A stretch of DNA of 64,000 nucleotides from Erysipelotrichales bacterium. Lineage in GTDB: Bacteria > Bacillota_I > Bacilli_A > Erysipelotrichales > Erysipelotrichaceae. The position numbers were made by a program, and so were the translations under genes. The stretch spans positions 27,099-91,098 of the forward strand of contig JAFXJJ010000094.1 of the NCBI GenBank assembly GCA_017532345.1, read 5' to 3'. The notes under the pieces are model-generated. The model was not told the origin of the DNA. It saw nothing but the letters and a program-made list of their open reading frames with translations, and made no database searches. Below, in pieces: positions 53,025 through 62,433 of the stretch; within the stretch, counting starts at the first letter, position 1, and every line of letters begins with the position of its first letter.

Positions 53025-54167
53025 TTGAAAAGAATATTATGTGTATCAACTTATGGTGATTTCTTTTGGGTGTTTGAACAAAAATATCTGAAAATGCTAA
53101 TAGAAAAAAAATATGAGATTGTAATAGCGGCAAATTGCAATGTAACGAAAAATAATATGCATCTTGACGAAATGAGAAAATGGGGCGTTAAGATAGTTAA
53201 TATACCTTATCCTAGAAAGCCTAGTGAAGGCAATATATTAAAGTCTTATATAGAAACAAGAAATTTGATAAAAGTTTATAAACCGGATATTGTTGATGTT
53301 CATTTATCTGTAGTGGGTGCTATATGTAGAGTTGCATGTTTAGGTTTTAATGAAATTAAGGTGATATATTCACCACATGGTTTTTTCTTTTATAAAGGCG
53401 CCCCTTTATTAAATAATATTTTATATAAGTTCACTGAATACCTTTTATCTTATGTGACTGATTACATTATCACAATTAATGAAGAAGATTATAAAAATGC
53501 TTTAAAGATGAAGGTGAGGGGAAAAGTTTTTTACCTTCCAGGGGTAGGTGTAGATGTAGAAAAAATAAAAAGAATATGCGTTAGCAATAACAACATTCGT
53601 ACTGAATTGAAACTAAAGGATGACGATTTTATTTTTCTTTCTGTTGGAGAACTGAATATAAATAAAAATCATCAAATTGTAATTCGAGCTCTTCATTTAT
53701 TAAAAGAGTTGGGATATGAAAACATTAAATATATTATTTGTGGTGATAACACTTCAGAATTGGATACTTTAAAGATATTAGCAAAACAATGTGAAGTTGA
53801 GCAAGATGTATACTTTTTAGGGTATAGAAATGATATACATAAGATAGATAAAGTTGTTGATGTATTTATTTTACCATCTTTTAAAGAAGGGCTTTCTGTG
53901 TCAATTATAGAAGCAATGGCTAGTGGTCTTCCTGTTATTGCATCTGATATTCGTGGGAATAGAGATTTAATTAAACATTCTAAAGGTGGTTTCTTATTTA
54001 ATCCAGAGGATTGCAATGAATTAGCACAATACATGAAACGATTAATTGAAGATAAAAAACTTTTAGATGAAATGTCTATGTATAATACTAAACAAAGTAC
54101 TAAATATTCAATTGAAAATGTAATTAATGAAATGGAAAAAATAATAACAGAGGTAGAAAGTAAATGA
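53025..54167 (+). CDS. Glycosyltransferase family 4
   Basis: A 380-residue GT-B glycosyltransferase. The N-terminal domain has VVGAICRVACLGFNEIKVIYSPHGFFF; the C-terminal donor domain has FLSVGELNINKNHQIVIRAL, VYFLGYRNDIHKIDKVVDVFILPSFKEGLSVSIIEAMASGLPVIASDIRG, in which the ExxxxxxxE motif is SIIEAMASG. The start is a TTG with CGAGGAG upstream; no ATG is closer. The acceptor is unknown. Its end overlaps the next gene as ATGA. Confidence 0.9.
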   Translation: MKRILCVSTYGDFFWVFEQKYLKMLIEKKYEIVIAANCNVTKNNMHLDEMRKWGVKIVNIPYPRKPSEGNILKSYIETRNLIKVYKPDIVDVHLSVVGAICRVACLGFNEIKVIYSPHGFFFYKGAPLLNNILYKFTEYLLSYVTDYIITINEEDYKNALKMKVRGKVFYLPGVGVDVEKIKRICVSNNNIRTELKLKDDDFIFLSVGELNINKNHQIVIRALHLLKELGYENIKYIICGDNTSELDTLKILAKQCEVEQDVYFLGYRNDIHKIDKVVDVFILPSFKEGLSVSIIEAMASGLPVIASDIRGNRDLIKHSKGGFLFNPEDCNELAQYMKRLIEDKKLLDEMSMYNTKQSTKYSIENVINEMEKIITEVESK

Positions 54168-55186
54168 AAAAAATAGTATTTGTGGCTTGTGTAGGAGGCT
54201 ATTCAGGCGCAGAAAACTTAACTTTATTGATAGCAAATGAATTATCTAAATGTGGATATTTAGTTATTTACGCTTCCCCAAGAGGAGTTATAGAAGGTTA
54301 TTTATCTCAATATCCCAATATAAACTATGAACCATTTGAATTTAATTTATTTTCGTTAATGAATATGTTGAATAAAACTAGGCCAGATGTAGTGTATACA
54401 GTAGATTTTAAAGTTTCAATGTTATGTAGTCTTCTTCCATTTCCAATTGTTACACATTTACACAATAATCCTACATGGTTACAGAAGAAAAGTATATTTA
54501 CTTTATTATTACTTTATTCTATGAATAAAGCGAAAGCTAATATCTGCGTTTCAGATAGTATAATGGATGAGTTTGTATTTTCCAAATATGTTCATACTAA
54601 CACGAAAACAATAAGTAATGTGGTTGATGAAGATAAAGTAATTACATTAGCTAATATGCCATTGGATAAGAAATATGACTTATGTTTCATTGGAAGATTG
54701 ACTGAGCAGAAGGATCCGCTTCGCTTCATTAGAATTGTTAATAAAATAAACCAGTTCCAGAATAATAATGTTAGTGCTGTTATGATTGGTATTGATGGAG
54801 GATTACAAGAAGAGTGTGAAATTCTTGTTAAGAATAATGATTTGAACATAGATATAGTTGGATTTCAAAATAATCCCTATAAATTTATTGCTAATTCTCG
54901 TTTGACAATAATGCCTTCTAAATGGGAAGGGTTTGGTTTAACTGCAGTGGAAAGTATGATATTAGGTGTGCCAGTTTTGGGGACTGGAGTTGGTGGTTTG
55001 AGAAATGTAATTGGATTTGTAGATAGAATTTGCGTAACAGATGAAGAGTTTGTAAATCTATCATGCAAATTATTGAACGATGATAATTTATATTCTCAAA
55101 CGCAAATAGAGGTTAAAAATCAGGCAAGAAAATTTACTTCTATTAAAGAGTATTCTAAGAAAATAATTCAAATGATAGAGGGGTAA
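54164..55186 (+). CDS. Glycosyltransferase family 4
   Basis: A 340-residue GT-B glycosyltransferase. The first domain opens with FVACVGGYSGAENLTLLIA; the second has LCFIGRLTEQKDPLRFIRIV, VDIVGFQNNPYKFIANSRL-like text (IVGFQNNPYKFI) and MPSKWEGFGLTAVESMILGVPVLGTGVGG. Donor and acceptor are unknown. It overlaps the previous gene by four bases and precedes a GT2 gene by three. Confidence 0.9.
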   Translation: MKKIVFVACVGGYSGAENLTLLIANELSKCGYLVIYASPRGVIEGYLSQYPNINYEPFEFNLFSLMNMLNKTRPDVVYTVDFKVSMLCSLLPFPIVTHLHNNPTWLQKKSIFTLLLLYSMNKAKANICVSDSIMDEFVFSKYVHTNTKTISNVVDEDKVITLANMPLDKKYDLCFIGRLTEQKDPLRFIRIVNKINQFQNNNVSAVMIGIDGGLQEECEILVKNNDLNIDIVGFQNNPYKFIANSRLTIMPSKWEGFGLTAVESMILGVPVLGTGVGGLRNVIGFVDRICVTDEEFVNLSCKLLNDDNLYSQTQIEVKNQARKFTSIKEYSKKIIQMIEG

Positions 55187-55189
55187 TCA

Positions 55190-56074
55190 ATGAAAAATAT
55201 ACTAACTATTTTCACCCCTACATATAATAGGTGTGAAAAAATTAAAGAATTGTATGTTTCTTTAGCAAATCAAACTAATAAAAATTTTACTTGGTTGATA
55301 ATAGATGATGGTTCTACAGATGATACAGCAAATTTAGTAAAATTGATTAAGGAAGATAATATTTTAGATATTAAATATGTATACAAAGAAAATGGTGGGA
55401 AACATACTGCTTATAATTTGGCATGTGAATTGGTTGCAACAGAATTAATGTTTGTTGCAATGGATTCAGATGATTTATTAAAAAGAAACGCTGTCGAAAA
55501 AATATATGAATGTTGGGAATTAAAAGCTAACCAAGATATAGAAGGATTAGTCTTTTTGTGTGAAAACAAAAATGGTGAATTTCTATACTCAACTTATGAC
55601 GAAGCAAAGCTAAGAAACCCTGTTTCATGGCAAGAAGCTTATCAAAATAATTGGTTTTGGGGTGAAGCAGAATATATTTTGAGAACAGAATATGTAAAAA
55701 GATATAAATATCCAGAATATAAAAACGAAAAGTTTTTTAATGAAGCATATACATATATGCAAATGAATAGACCATTAGTTTGGAATAAGGAATCAATTTA
55801 TATTAGAGATTATCAACAAGACGGATATACTAAAAATTTTCTATCAATTATAATCAAAAGTCCTTTGGGCTATAGTGATTATAACTATTTAAAATATAAG
55901 TATTCGTCAAATTTATTGGTTAAGATTAAAACTGTTTTATTTTATAATACCTTTTCATTGCTGGGAAAAAAAGAAGGTATTATTAAACAATCACCATGTC
56001 TATTTTTAAGTGTTTTATTAATGTTGCCATCCTTTATTTTATCAATTGGGTTGAGATTTATTGAGAGGAGATAG
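55190..56074 (+). CDS. Glycosyltransferase family 2
   Basis: A 294-residue GT-A glycosyltransferase. The opening LTIFTPTYNRCEKIKEL, the IIDDGSTDDTA nucleotide loop and the metal motif AMDSDDLL (Asp-Ser-Asp) are typical. The acceptor region has NWFWGEAEYILRTEY. A hydrophobic C-terminal end (about 262-290) suggests membrane attachment. AGGGG precedes the ATG. Confidence 0.92.
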   Translation: MKNILTIFTPTYNRCEKIKELYVSLANQTNKNFTWLIIDDGSTDDTANLVKLIKEDNILDIKYVYKENGGKHTAYNLACELVATELMFVAMDSDDLLKRNAVEKIYECWELKANQDIEGLVFLCENKNGEFLYSTYDEAKLRNPVSWQEAYQNNWFWGEAEYILRTEYVKRYKYPEYKNEKFFNEAYTYMQMNRPLVWNKESIYIRDYQQDGYTKNFLSIIIKSPLGYSDYNYLKYKYSSNLLVKIKTVLFYNTFSLLGKKEGIIKQSPCLFLSVLLMLPSFILSIGLRFIERR

Positions 56075-56081
56075 TTGAGTT

Positions 56082-57404
56082 ATGTATCTAGGTGCAGTAA
56101 TTTTACTTTTAATATATTTACTAAATTCACAAATAGTACTTAATCCACTTCTTGTCTTGTTTTCAACATTAGGAATTTATAGCTTATTATTAATGAATCG
56201 TAAGTATTCTTTTAGAATAAGAATTATAATGTGTATGATAATTTCTATTCCATTTTCATGGAATCCGATTTGGGGTGGGAAAATCGGTGACAGCCAAATT
56301 ACATGGTTTTATATTTGGCTATTATTCTACATCGTTTATTCATTGTTTAATAAAAATAAAATAGTTTTTTTTGGTGAAAATAGTAAATTATTTGGAGTTT
56401 GTGGGCTTCTTTTGGTTTACTCTTTTATACCGTTATTAATGTCTAATTCTATTATAGAAGGATTGAAAGAATTTTTAATGATTGGAGTCTTTTTGATTCT
56501 AATAATGTTGTCAGATAATTCTAGAATTGATTGTACTGAAACTGAAATCAAACAGTTAATAGATTTGTATATATTCGTAATGTTTTTGACTAGCTTCGGT
56601 ATGTTTATACAGTATATTGCATATAAGGTATTTTCAATAGAATTATTTGGCTTTAAAAGAATGTATTCATTTGGAGGAGGATTACAAACAGGGTGCCATT
56701 TGTTGATGGAAGATGCTAGTAGTGGAACAATTATGTTAGGAGTTGGAGGGTTTCTTGCACTTATAAATAGAAATAAAAAACTAATTAATTATTTTCAGTT
56801 GATAATCATTATAATTGGTATGGCATGCTCCGGAAGGAGAACTGGAGCTGTAATGTTTGGCTTAGTTATGATTTTATATATACTATTAGGAATTAAATCA
56901 TCAAGAAAAAAAGCCATCTTTTTGATAGTTGGAGTGCTATTGGGGAGCGTTTTATTGTATTTTATGAGTGCATCACGTTCTATATCAAATGCTTCCCAAC
57001 TTTTTTATAATAATGGTAGATTTCAATTGTGGTATGAAGGAATTATGATTTATTTAAGAAAACCTCTTTTTGGATATGGCTTTGATAATGCTTATTTAGC
57101 AAATCAAATAATGCCATCAAAAATGATAGTACATAATACATTAATTAGGTATTTTGACATGGGTGGTATTTTCTTAGGAGTTGGCTTTACAATTATCTAT
57201 TGGTATTGGCTTAAGTGGTTGAAAAAAACACAACAAACAGATTTATATTGGTCAATAATATTTACGTGTTCGGCAGCTATGTTAATTCCAGATGTTTTAA
57301 ATGCACGCTTTTTATATCCAATTTGTATTATTTCATTTATGGCTATAAAAAATGGAAAAAATACATTTGTAAAGTTAGAGGCTAATGTACAAATGTTTGA
57401 CTAA
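56082..57404 (+). CDS. Wzy-type polysaccharide polymerase
   Basis: A 440-residue integral membrane protein with about ten hydrophobic segments and one larger external loop with SRSISNASQLFYNNGRFQLW followed by KPLFGYGFDNAYLANQ, the layout of O-antigen polymerases. It lacks the clear HNE motif of the protein at 44100; here the comparable text is MIVHNTLIRYFDMGG. The two are probably polymerase (this one) and ligase or second polymerase (the other). GGAGATAG precedes the ATG. Confidence 0.85.
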   Translation: MYLGAVILLLIYLLNSQIVLNPLLVLFSTLGIYSLLLMNRKYSFRIRIIMCMIISIPFSWNPIWGGKIGDSQITWFYIWLLFYIVYSLFNKNKIVFFGENSKLFGVCGLLLVYSFIPLLMSNSIIEGLKEFLMIGVFLILIMLSDNSRIDCTETEIKQLIDLYIFVMFLTSFGMFIQYIAYKVFSIELFGFKRMYSFGGGLQTGCHLLMEDASSGTIMLGVGGFLALINRNKKLINYFQLIIIIIGMACSGRRTGAVMFGLVMILYILLGIKSSRKKAIFLIVGVLLGSVLLYFMSASRSISNASQLFYNNGRFQLWYEGIMIYLRKPLFGYGFDNAYLANQIMPSKMIVHNTLIRYFDMGGIFLGVGFTIIYWYWLKWLKKTQQTDLYWSIIFTCSAAMLIPDVLNARFLYPICIISFMAIKNGKNTFVKLEANVQMFD

Positions 57405-57528
57405 AAAATATCAAATATTTATTTTTCTTGGATGAAAATGATATTTTGAAAAGACAAAGTATTAATTCAATGTATATTAAGGCTTTATAGTGATATTTAA
57501 ACATTATAAAAAAGGGAAGGAGGGTTTA

Positions 57529-57606
57529 GTGCAATTTGTCTTTATAGATAAGAAATGTGCTAAGAATATATATGAAAATAGCAATAACAACGATTCAAAA
57601 TTCTAG
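57529..57606 (+). other. SD-led 25-codon frame overlapping the pyruvyl transferase start
   Basis: A strong AAGGAGG at about 57517 is followed by a GTG (57529) and an open frame of 25 codons ending at 57606, out of frame with, and running past, the ATG of the next gene at 57572. That ATG has only a weak site of its own. The short frame may couple or limit translation, or mark a displaced start. Confidence 0.35.
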
Positions 57607-58663
57607 TAATTATGGTGCTATGCTTCAAACATATGCCTTGCAAGAGTTTTTGAAAGATAAAGGACATCAAGTTTCTATAGTTAATTATGATAATCGTTTT
57701 ATGAGTAAAGGGTTAGATCAAATAAGACATGGATTAAGCAAATTTGAATTATACTATATGCTGATTGATATAATGAACTATGTAGAAAGAAAGAATATGA
57801 TTCAGAAATTCCATGAGTTTTCATCTACTAAGCTTTGTTTAAGCAAGTTAATGAGTAAAGAGGAATTACTAGAAGGCAATAAGTTTAATGATTATGATCT
57901 ATTTATAAGTGGTAGTGACCAAATTTGGAATCCTAATGTAACAAATAATACTGTTGATGAGGTGTATTTTTGTGGAATGGCACCACAAAATGCAAATATT
58001 ATTTCTTATTCTTCAAGTTTAGGAGGATATGATTTTACCAATGAAGAAATGAATTTAAGAATTAAAGAGTATCTTGAAAAGTACAAAATGATAGCCGTTC
58101 GTGAAAATAGCTATATACCTCGTTTGACTAAGTTAACAAATAAGGAAATTTATAAGGTTTTAGATCCAGTGTTTTTATTGAATAAAAATGAATGGATTGA
58201 AAAATTTGATTTGTCTGATACTTGTAATGGAGATTCTTACGTACTTATTTATGCAATGTCTAAACATAATGATGTAATAGATTTAGTGCAACAAAAATAT
58301 GGAAAGACGAAAAAAATCAAAATAATTTATCAACCGCTATTTAGAAAGAAGAATATTGAATATATTGTAGATGCTGGTCCAAAAGAATTCATTGAATTAT
58401 TTTTGAATGCTGAAAGAATTGTAACAAATTCTTTTCATGGATTGGCATTTGGCCTAATATTTAATAAGCAGGTTTCAGTATTAGATAATGCAAGAAATAT
58501 GAATCGTATTTATGATTTATTGAATTCTTTAGGGTTAACTGAAGTATTATCAAGTAAGTCACAATTAACTTGTACTTCTATTGACTATTGTAATGTAAAA
58601 CCAAAATTAGAAGAACTGATTAATAAGTCGAAAAAGTATTTAAATGAGGGATTAAAATGGTAG
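57572..58663 (+). CDS. Polysaccharide pyruvyl transferase family protein
   Basis: A 363-residue protein of the CsaB/WcaK family (PF04230). ITTIQNSSNYGAMLQTYALQEFL at the N terminus, FISGSDQIWNPNV, ISYSSSLGG, AVRENS and TNSFHGLAFGLIFNKQ near residue 290 are the usual family words. Members add pyruvate ketals to sugars or transfer related groups. The strongest ribosome site nearby belongs to a different short frame, so start choice (57572 ATG) is less sure than usual. The overlap with the next gene, an F420-beta family protein, is a common pairing. Confidence 0.88.
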   Translation: MKIAITTIQNSSNYGAMLQTYALQEFLKDKGHQVSIVNYDNRFMSKGLDQIRHGLSKFELYYMLIDIMNYVERKNMIQKFHEFSSTKLCLSKLMSKEELLEGNKFNDYDLFISGSDQIWNPNVTNNTVDEVYFCGMAPQNANIISYSSSLGGYDFTNEEMNLRIKEYLEKYKMIAVRENSYIPRLTKLTNKEIYKVLDPVFLLNKNEWIEKFDLSDTCNGDSYVLIYAMSKHNDVIDLVQQKYGKTKKIKIIYQPLFRKKNIEYIVDAGPKEFIELFLNAERIVTNSFHGLAFGLIFNKQVSVLDNARNMNRIYDLLNSLGLTEVLSSKSQLTCTSIDYCNVKPKLEELINKSKKYLNEGLKW

Positions 58664-59796
58664 AAAAAAACTTGTGTAAGAGTTGTGGTGCATGTTATAA
58701 AATATGTCCACAAAAAGCAATTAATATGCACGAATCAAAATATGGATTTGCTGTTCCAGAAATTGATGAAAGTAAATGTATTAATTGCAAATTATGTGAT
58801 ACGGTTTGCAAAAATACTACTATCAAGAATGATTTTAAGTTACAAGAGAGTTATTTAGTTAGAACATTTGATAATAATGTTTTATCTCAAAGCAGATCTG
58901 GTGGTTGTTTTATGGAATTGGCAAAATATATGATTGGTAAATACCAAGCAACAGTATTTGGTGCTACACTAAAAAATAGTGAACCAAAGTATATTCAAAT
59001 TAATCAGTTAGAAGATTTAGTAAATATCGCGGGATCAAAATATGTGTGGTGTAATCACTATGATACATTTGACGCTGTAGTTAATCTACTTAAAATGGAT
59101 CAATATGTATTGTTTTCAGGATTACCTTGTCAAGTTGCTGGCTTGAAAGCATGTTTAAAATTAAAGTGTATAGATTGTGAAAAGCTGTATACAGTGGATA
59201 TTGTTTGTCACGGCTGTCCATCTACAAAAGTATATAAAGATTATATAGAAATGATGGAGGGTATATATAAAGGTAAAATAACAAATTTTAATTTTAGAGA
59301 TAAAAATGAATTTGGATGGAAGTCTCATATCGAATCTTTTAGTATTGGTAATAAAAAATATTTTAGTGATGTGTATACTAGAATTTTTTATAGTCATTAT
59401 GCATTAAATAATTCTTGTTTTTATTGTGATTATAAAGATGTAGATAGGGTTGGGGACTTTAGTTTGGCAGATGGATGGGGGATTGAAAAAACAAATCTTC
59501 CATTAAATGATGATAAGGGAGCTTCTTTAGTTTTAGTGAATAATACTAAAGCAGGCAATCTTTTTAATGAACTAAAAAATAATTTAGAAGTATTTAGAGT
59601 GGAATTAAAAGACTATATGCAACCCGCACTAAAAAAACCAGTCGATAAACCAGTGCAATATGAGCAATTTTGGAATGATTATGATAAAGGAATTAAGTAT
59701 TTATTGAAGAAATATATTAAATATAATTTTGGTAGAAAAATTAGATTTTATGCAAAAATAGTCTACTATAAAGTAAAGAAAGGCAGCTATATATGA
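58657..59796 (+). CDS. F420 hydrogenase beta-subunit family iron-sulfur protein
   Basis: A 379-residue protein. Two 4Fe-4S ferredoxin motifs lie at the N terminus: CKSCGACYKICP and CINCKLCDTVC. The FrhB-N and FrhB-C domains follow, with YVWCNHYDTF, FSGLPCQVAGLKACL and DIVCHGCPS. In Bacillota and Bacteroidota polysaccharide loci these proteins usually sit next to a pyruvyl transferase gene, as here, and probably carry out a flavin-linked redox step on the sugar or its donor. F420 itself is not expected. GAGGG precedes the ATG. Confidence 0.9.
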   Translation: MVEKNLCKSCGACYKICPQKAINMHESKYGFAVPEIDESKCINCKLCDTVCKNTTIKNDFKLQESYLVRTFDNNVLSQSRSGGCFMELAKYMIGKYQATVFGATLKNSEPKYIQINQLEDLVNIAGSKYVWCNHYDTFDAVVNLLKMDQYVLFSGLPCQVAGLKACLKLKCIDCEKLYTVDIVCHGCPSTKVYKDYIEMMEGIYKGKITNFNFRDKNEFGWKSHIESFSIGNKKYFSDVYTRIFYSHYALNNSCFYCDYKDVDRVGDFSLADGWGIEKTNLPLNDDKGASLVLVNNTKAGNLFNELKNNLEVFRVELKDYMQPALKKPVDKPVQYEQFWNDYDKGIKYLLKKYIKYNFGRKIRFYAKIVYYKVKKGSYI

Positions 59797-60809
59797 AAGT
59801 AATCACGACAACAGGGTTTTATGGAACAGGTTCAAGTGCAATAACTGATTTGTTTAAAGAAATTGACATTGTATATGCAAATGACGACTACGAGTTTAGG
59901 ATATTTTGTGATCCAGATGGATTATCTGATTTAGAATATAATTTAATTCAAAATCCTAATCGCCATAATACAAGTAACTCAATTAAAAGATTTTTAAAGC
60001 AAGCCGAATTTTTAAATGGAAATAAAATAGTCAAAAGGTATAATAAGTATTTTGGAGATTCGTTTATTAAAGAAACATATAAATATATTGATAATATATG
60101 CGATTTTAAATATCATGGAATATGGTATTTTGATATATATGAAAGAGGTCATTTATTTTGGTTTTTTAGTAGAATATATTCGAAAATAAATATGATCATA
60201 ATGAAATTTGTTGATAAGAATTATGAAAGGCAGAAGAGTTTACTGCCTGATGATGAGCCTGCATATGCAGGAACATTTTCTGAAGATAAATTTCTTGCTG
60301 CAACTAAGAATTATACAAGTGCATTACTTTGGATGTTTAATAAGAATGAAAGTGAATATGCTATGCTTGATCAGCTTGTACCTCCTACAAATTTAAAACG
60401 ATATTCGAGATATTTTGAAGATATTAAAATATTTGTTGTTGATAGAGATCCAAGGGATATTTATTTGTTAGAAAAAGAATACTGGCATGGGAAAACAGCT
60501 CCTGTTTATGATGTAGAAGTGTTTGTTAAATGGTATCGTTGGACAAGAAAACAATACGAATTATTTGAAAATCCTGATAATGTTATGAAAATACAATTTG
60601 AAGACATGATATATTTTTATGATAAAACAGTAAATAGTATTTTGAACTTTATGAATATTTCTCCTAGTCATCATATTCATAAAATGAAATATTTTAATCC
60701 TTCCATTTCTATTAAAAATACTAAACTATGGGAAAAGCATCCTGAGTATAAAAATGATATAGATTATATAGAAAAAGAGTTAAGTCAGTATTGCTATACT
60801 AAAGTATAG
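59793..60809 (+). CDS. Sulfotransferase-like P-loop protein
   Basis: A 338-residue protein. The first strand and loop TTTGFYGTGSSAITDLFKE resemble the 5'-phosphosulfate loop of sulfotransferases. The segment IFVVDRDPRDIYLLEKEYW resembles their 3'-phosphate site (RDPRD), and MKIQFEDMIYFYDKTVNSILNFM is the following helix. I infer a carbohydrate sulfotransferase or related P-loop transferase that modifies the polymer. No PAPS synthesis genes are in the window. It overlaps the previous gene by four bases. Confidence 0.7.
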   Translation: MKVITTTGFYGTGSSAITDLFKEIDIVYANDDYEFRIFCDPDGLSDLEYNLIQNPNRHNTSNSIKRFLKQAEFLNGNKIVKRYNKYFGDSFIKETYKYIDNICDFKYHGIWYFDIYERGHLFWFFSRIYSKINMIIMKFVDKNYERQKSLLPDDEPAYAGTFSEDKFLAATKNYTSALLWMFNKNESEYAMLDQLVPPTNLKRYSRYFEDIKIFVVDRDPRDIYLLEKEYWHGKTAPVYDVEVFVKWYRWTRKQYELFENPDNVMKIQFEDMIYFYDKTVNSILNFMNISPSHHIHKMKYFNPSISIKNTKLWEKHPEYKNDIDYIEKELSQYCYTKV

Positions 60810-60820
60810 GTAGATTTATT

Positions 60821-62296
60821 ATGAATAATGAACTAAAGAAAATAGGATCTAATTATTTTTATAATTTAGTATTTCAGATAGTTAGTATTATCGTCCCATT
60901 GATTACAACTCCTTACATTTCTAGAGTTTTAGGGGCTGAAGCGATTGGTGTGTATAGTTATACTCTTTCAATCAGTACTTATTTTATAGTAGGAGGTAGT
61001 CTTGGATTTCCTCTATATGGTCAAAGAGAAGTAGCATATAAATCTAATAATAAAAAGGAGAGAAGTAGCGTATTTTTTCAAATTGTTAGTGGTCAGTTTA
61101 TTCTACTTATATTATCTTTGCTATTATATATTGGGTTTGTGACATTTTATGTTGAAGAAAATACAAATGTTTTTTATGCTCAAACTGTTGGAATAATAGG
61201 AAGTGTTTTTGCTACAAGTTGGTTTTATATTGGTATTGAAGAATTTAAAGTAACTTTATATAAAAATCTTATTGTAAAATTGTTGTCTGTAGCTGGTTTA
61301 TTTTTATTTGTAAAGAATCCAGAAGATGTCTTAGTTTACACAATAATTATGGGTGGATCAAACGTAGTTGGGAATTTAATTATATTGTTTGATTTAAAGA
61401 ATTATGTTGATTTTAGCTATTTTAAATTATCAATAAAAGATATAGTAAAACATATAAGGCCAGCATTTTTACTTGGAATACCCTATTATATTACTTCGAT
61501 ATATGCGATTGTTGATAAAACAATGTTGGGAATATTAAGCACTGGATATTCTGAGGTTGGGTATTATGAACAAACTCAAAAGATATTAACATTAGTAATT
61601 GCTATTGTAACTTCACTAGGTACTGTATTAATGCCTAGACTAGCAAATAATTATGGAGCAAATGATAGAGAAAGTTTAGTTTCCTACTTAAATAATGGGA
61701 TAAATATTACCTCAATGCTAGGATTTCCAATTATGTTTGGGCTAATCGTTATATCTAGCTTATTAGTTCCGTGGTTTTTTGGGGAAGGATATGAAAAAGT
61801 TACTGTTTTGATATATATTTTTTCGTCTTTGGCATTAATAATGGGATTAAATAATTTAATTGGTTCACAGTTTTTAGTTGCTATAAAAAAAGAAAAAGTT
61901 TTAACCTTGGTTATTTTGGCTTCTACAGTTATAAACTGCTGTTTCAATTTTTTATTAATTCCTAAATATAATGCTATAGGGGCAGCTTGTGCGACAGTAA
62001 TTTCAGAAATTGTGAAACTTATTATTCTTATGGCATATATAAGTGTGGTAATGAATATAAATGTCACAAAATATTGGATTAGATATTTGATTCCATCGTT
62101 AATTATGTTTATTATGACTTCAGTTGTTAAATTAAATGTTTTAATGTATCCTACTATTTTAAATACAGTTCTTTTGATAGCACTTGGTGTTGTATCATAT
62201 ATAGTATCACTTATTTTTATTAAGGATAAATATATTATGAAATTTATTTCTTCAATGAGTTATTTAGGAGGAGACAATTATGAATCTCATAAATAA
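60821..62296 (+). CDS. Wzx-type oligosaccharide flippase
   Basis: A 491-residue membrane protein with about fourteen hydrophobic segments, of the polysaccharide synthesis (MATE-like) flippase family. The N-terminal NYFYNLVFQIVSIIVPLITTPYISRVLG is the family hallmark, and later ALASTVINCCFNFLLIPKYNAIGAACATVISE (in two parts) matches too. It moves the lipid-linked repeat unit across the membrane for polymerisation by the Wzy protein. It is the last gene before the operon's terminator. AGGTAG precedes the ATG. Confidence 0.95.
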   Translation: MNNELKKIGSNYFYNLVFQIVSIIVPLITTPYISRVLGAEAIGVYSYTLSISTYFIVGGSLGFPLYGQREVAYKSNNKKERSSVFFQIVSGQFILLILSLLLYIGFVTFYVEENTNVFYAQTVGIIGSVFATSWFYIGIEEFKVTLYKNLIVKLLSVAGLFLFVKNPEDVLVYTIIMGGSNVVGNLIILFDLKNYVDFSYFKLSIKDIVKHIRPAFLLGIPYYITSIYAIVDKTMLGILSTGYSEVGYYEQTQKILTLVIAIVTSLGTVLMPRLANNYGANDRESLVSYLNNGINITSMLGFPIMFGLIVISSLLVPWFFGEGYEKVTVLIYIFSSLALIMGLNNLIGSQFLVAIKKEKVLTLVILASTVINCCFNFLLIPKYNAIGAACATVISEIVKLIILMAYISVVMNINVTKYWIRYLIPSLIMFIMTSVVKLNVLMYPTILNTVLLIALGVVSYIVSLIFIKDKYIMKFISSMSYLGGDNYESHK

Positions 62297-62366
62297 AAAT
62301 ATATCTTAAAAAATAAAAAGTATTGCAAGTATTGGGATTGAAGAGTGAAAAAGAAATTTTGTATTT

Positions 62367-62395
62367 TTGGTGTTTGTTGACAAACACCAATTTTT
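62367..62395 (+). terminator. Terminator of the polysaccharide operon
   Basis: Perfect 10-bp stem (62367-62376 with 62381-62390), loop TTGA, five T. Confidence 0.88.
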
Positions 62396-62433
62396 AATAA
62401 AAAATGTTCACAGAATGGAAAGTGAGGGAGTTC

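Noticed and set aside
44100..57404. Calling both Wzy-like proteins polymerases
   Set aside because: The first has the HNE motif and end structure closer to ligases, so only the second is called polymerase, and with caution.
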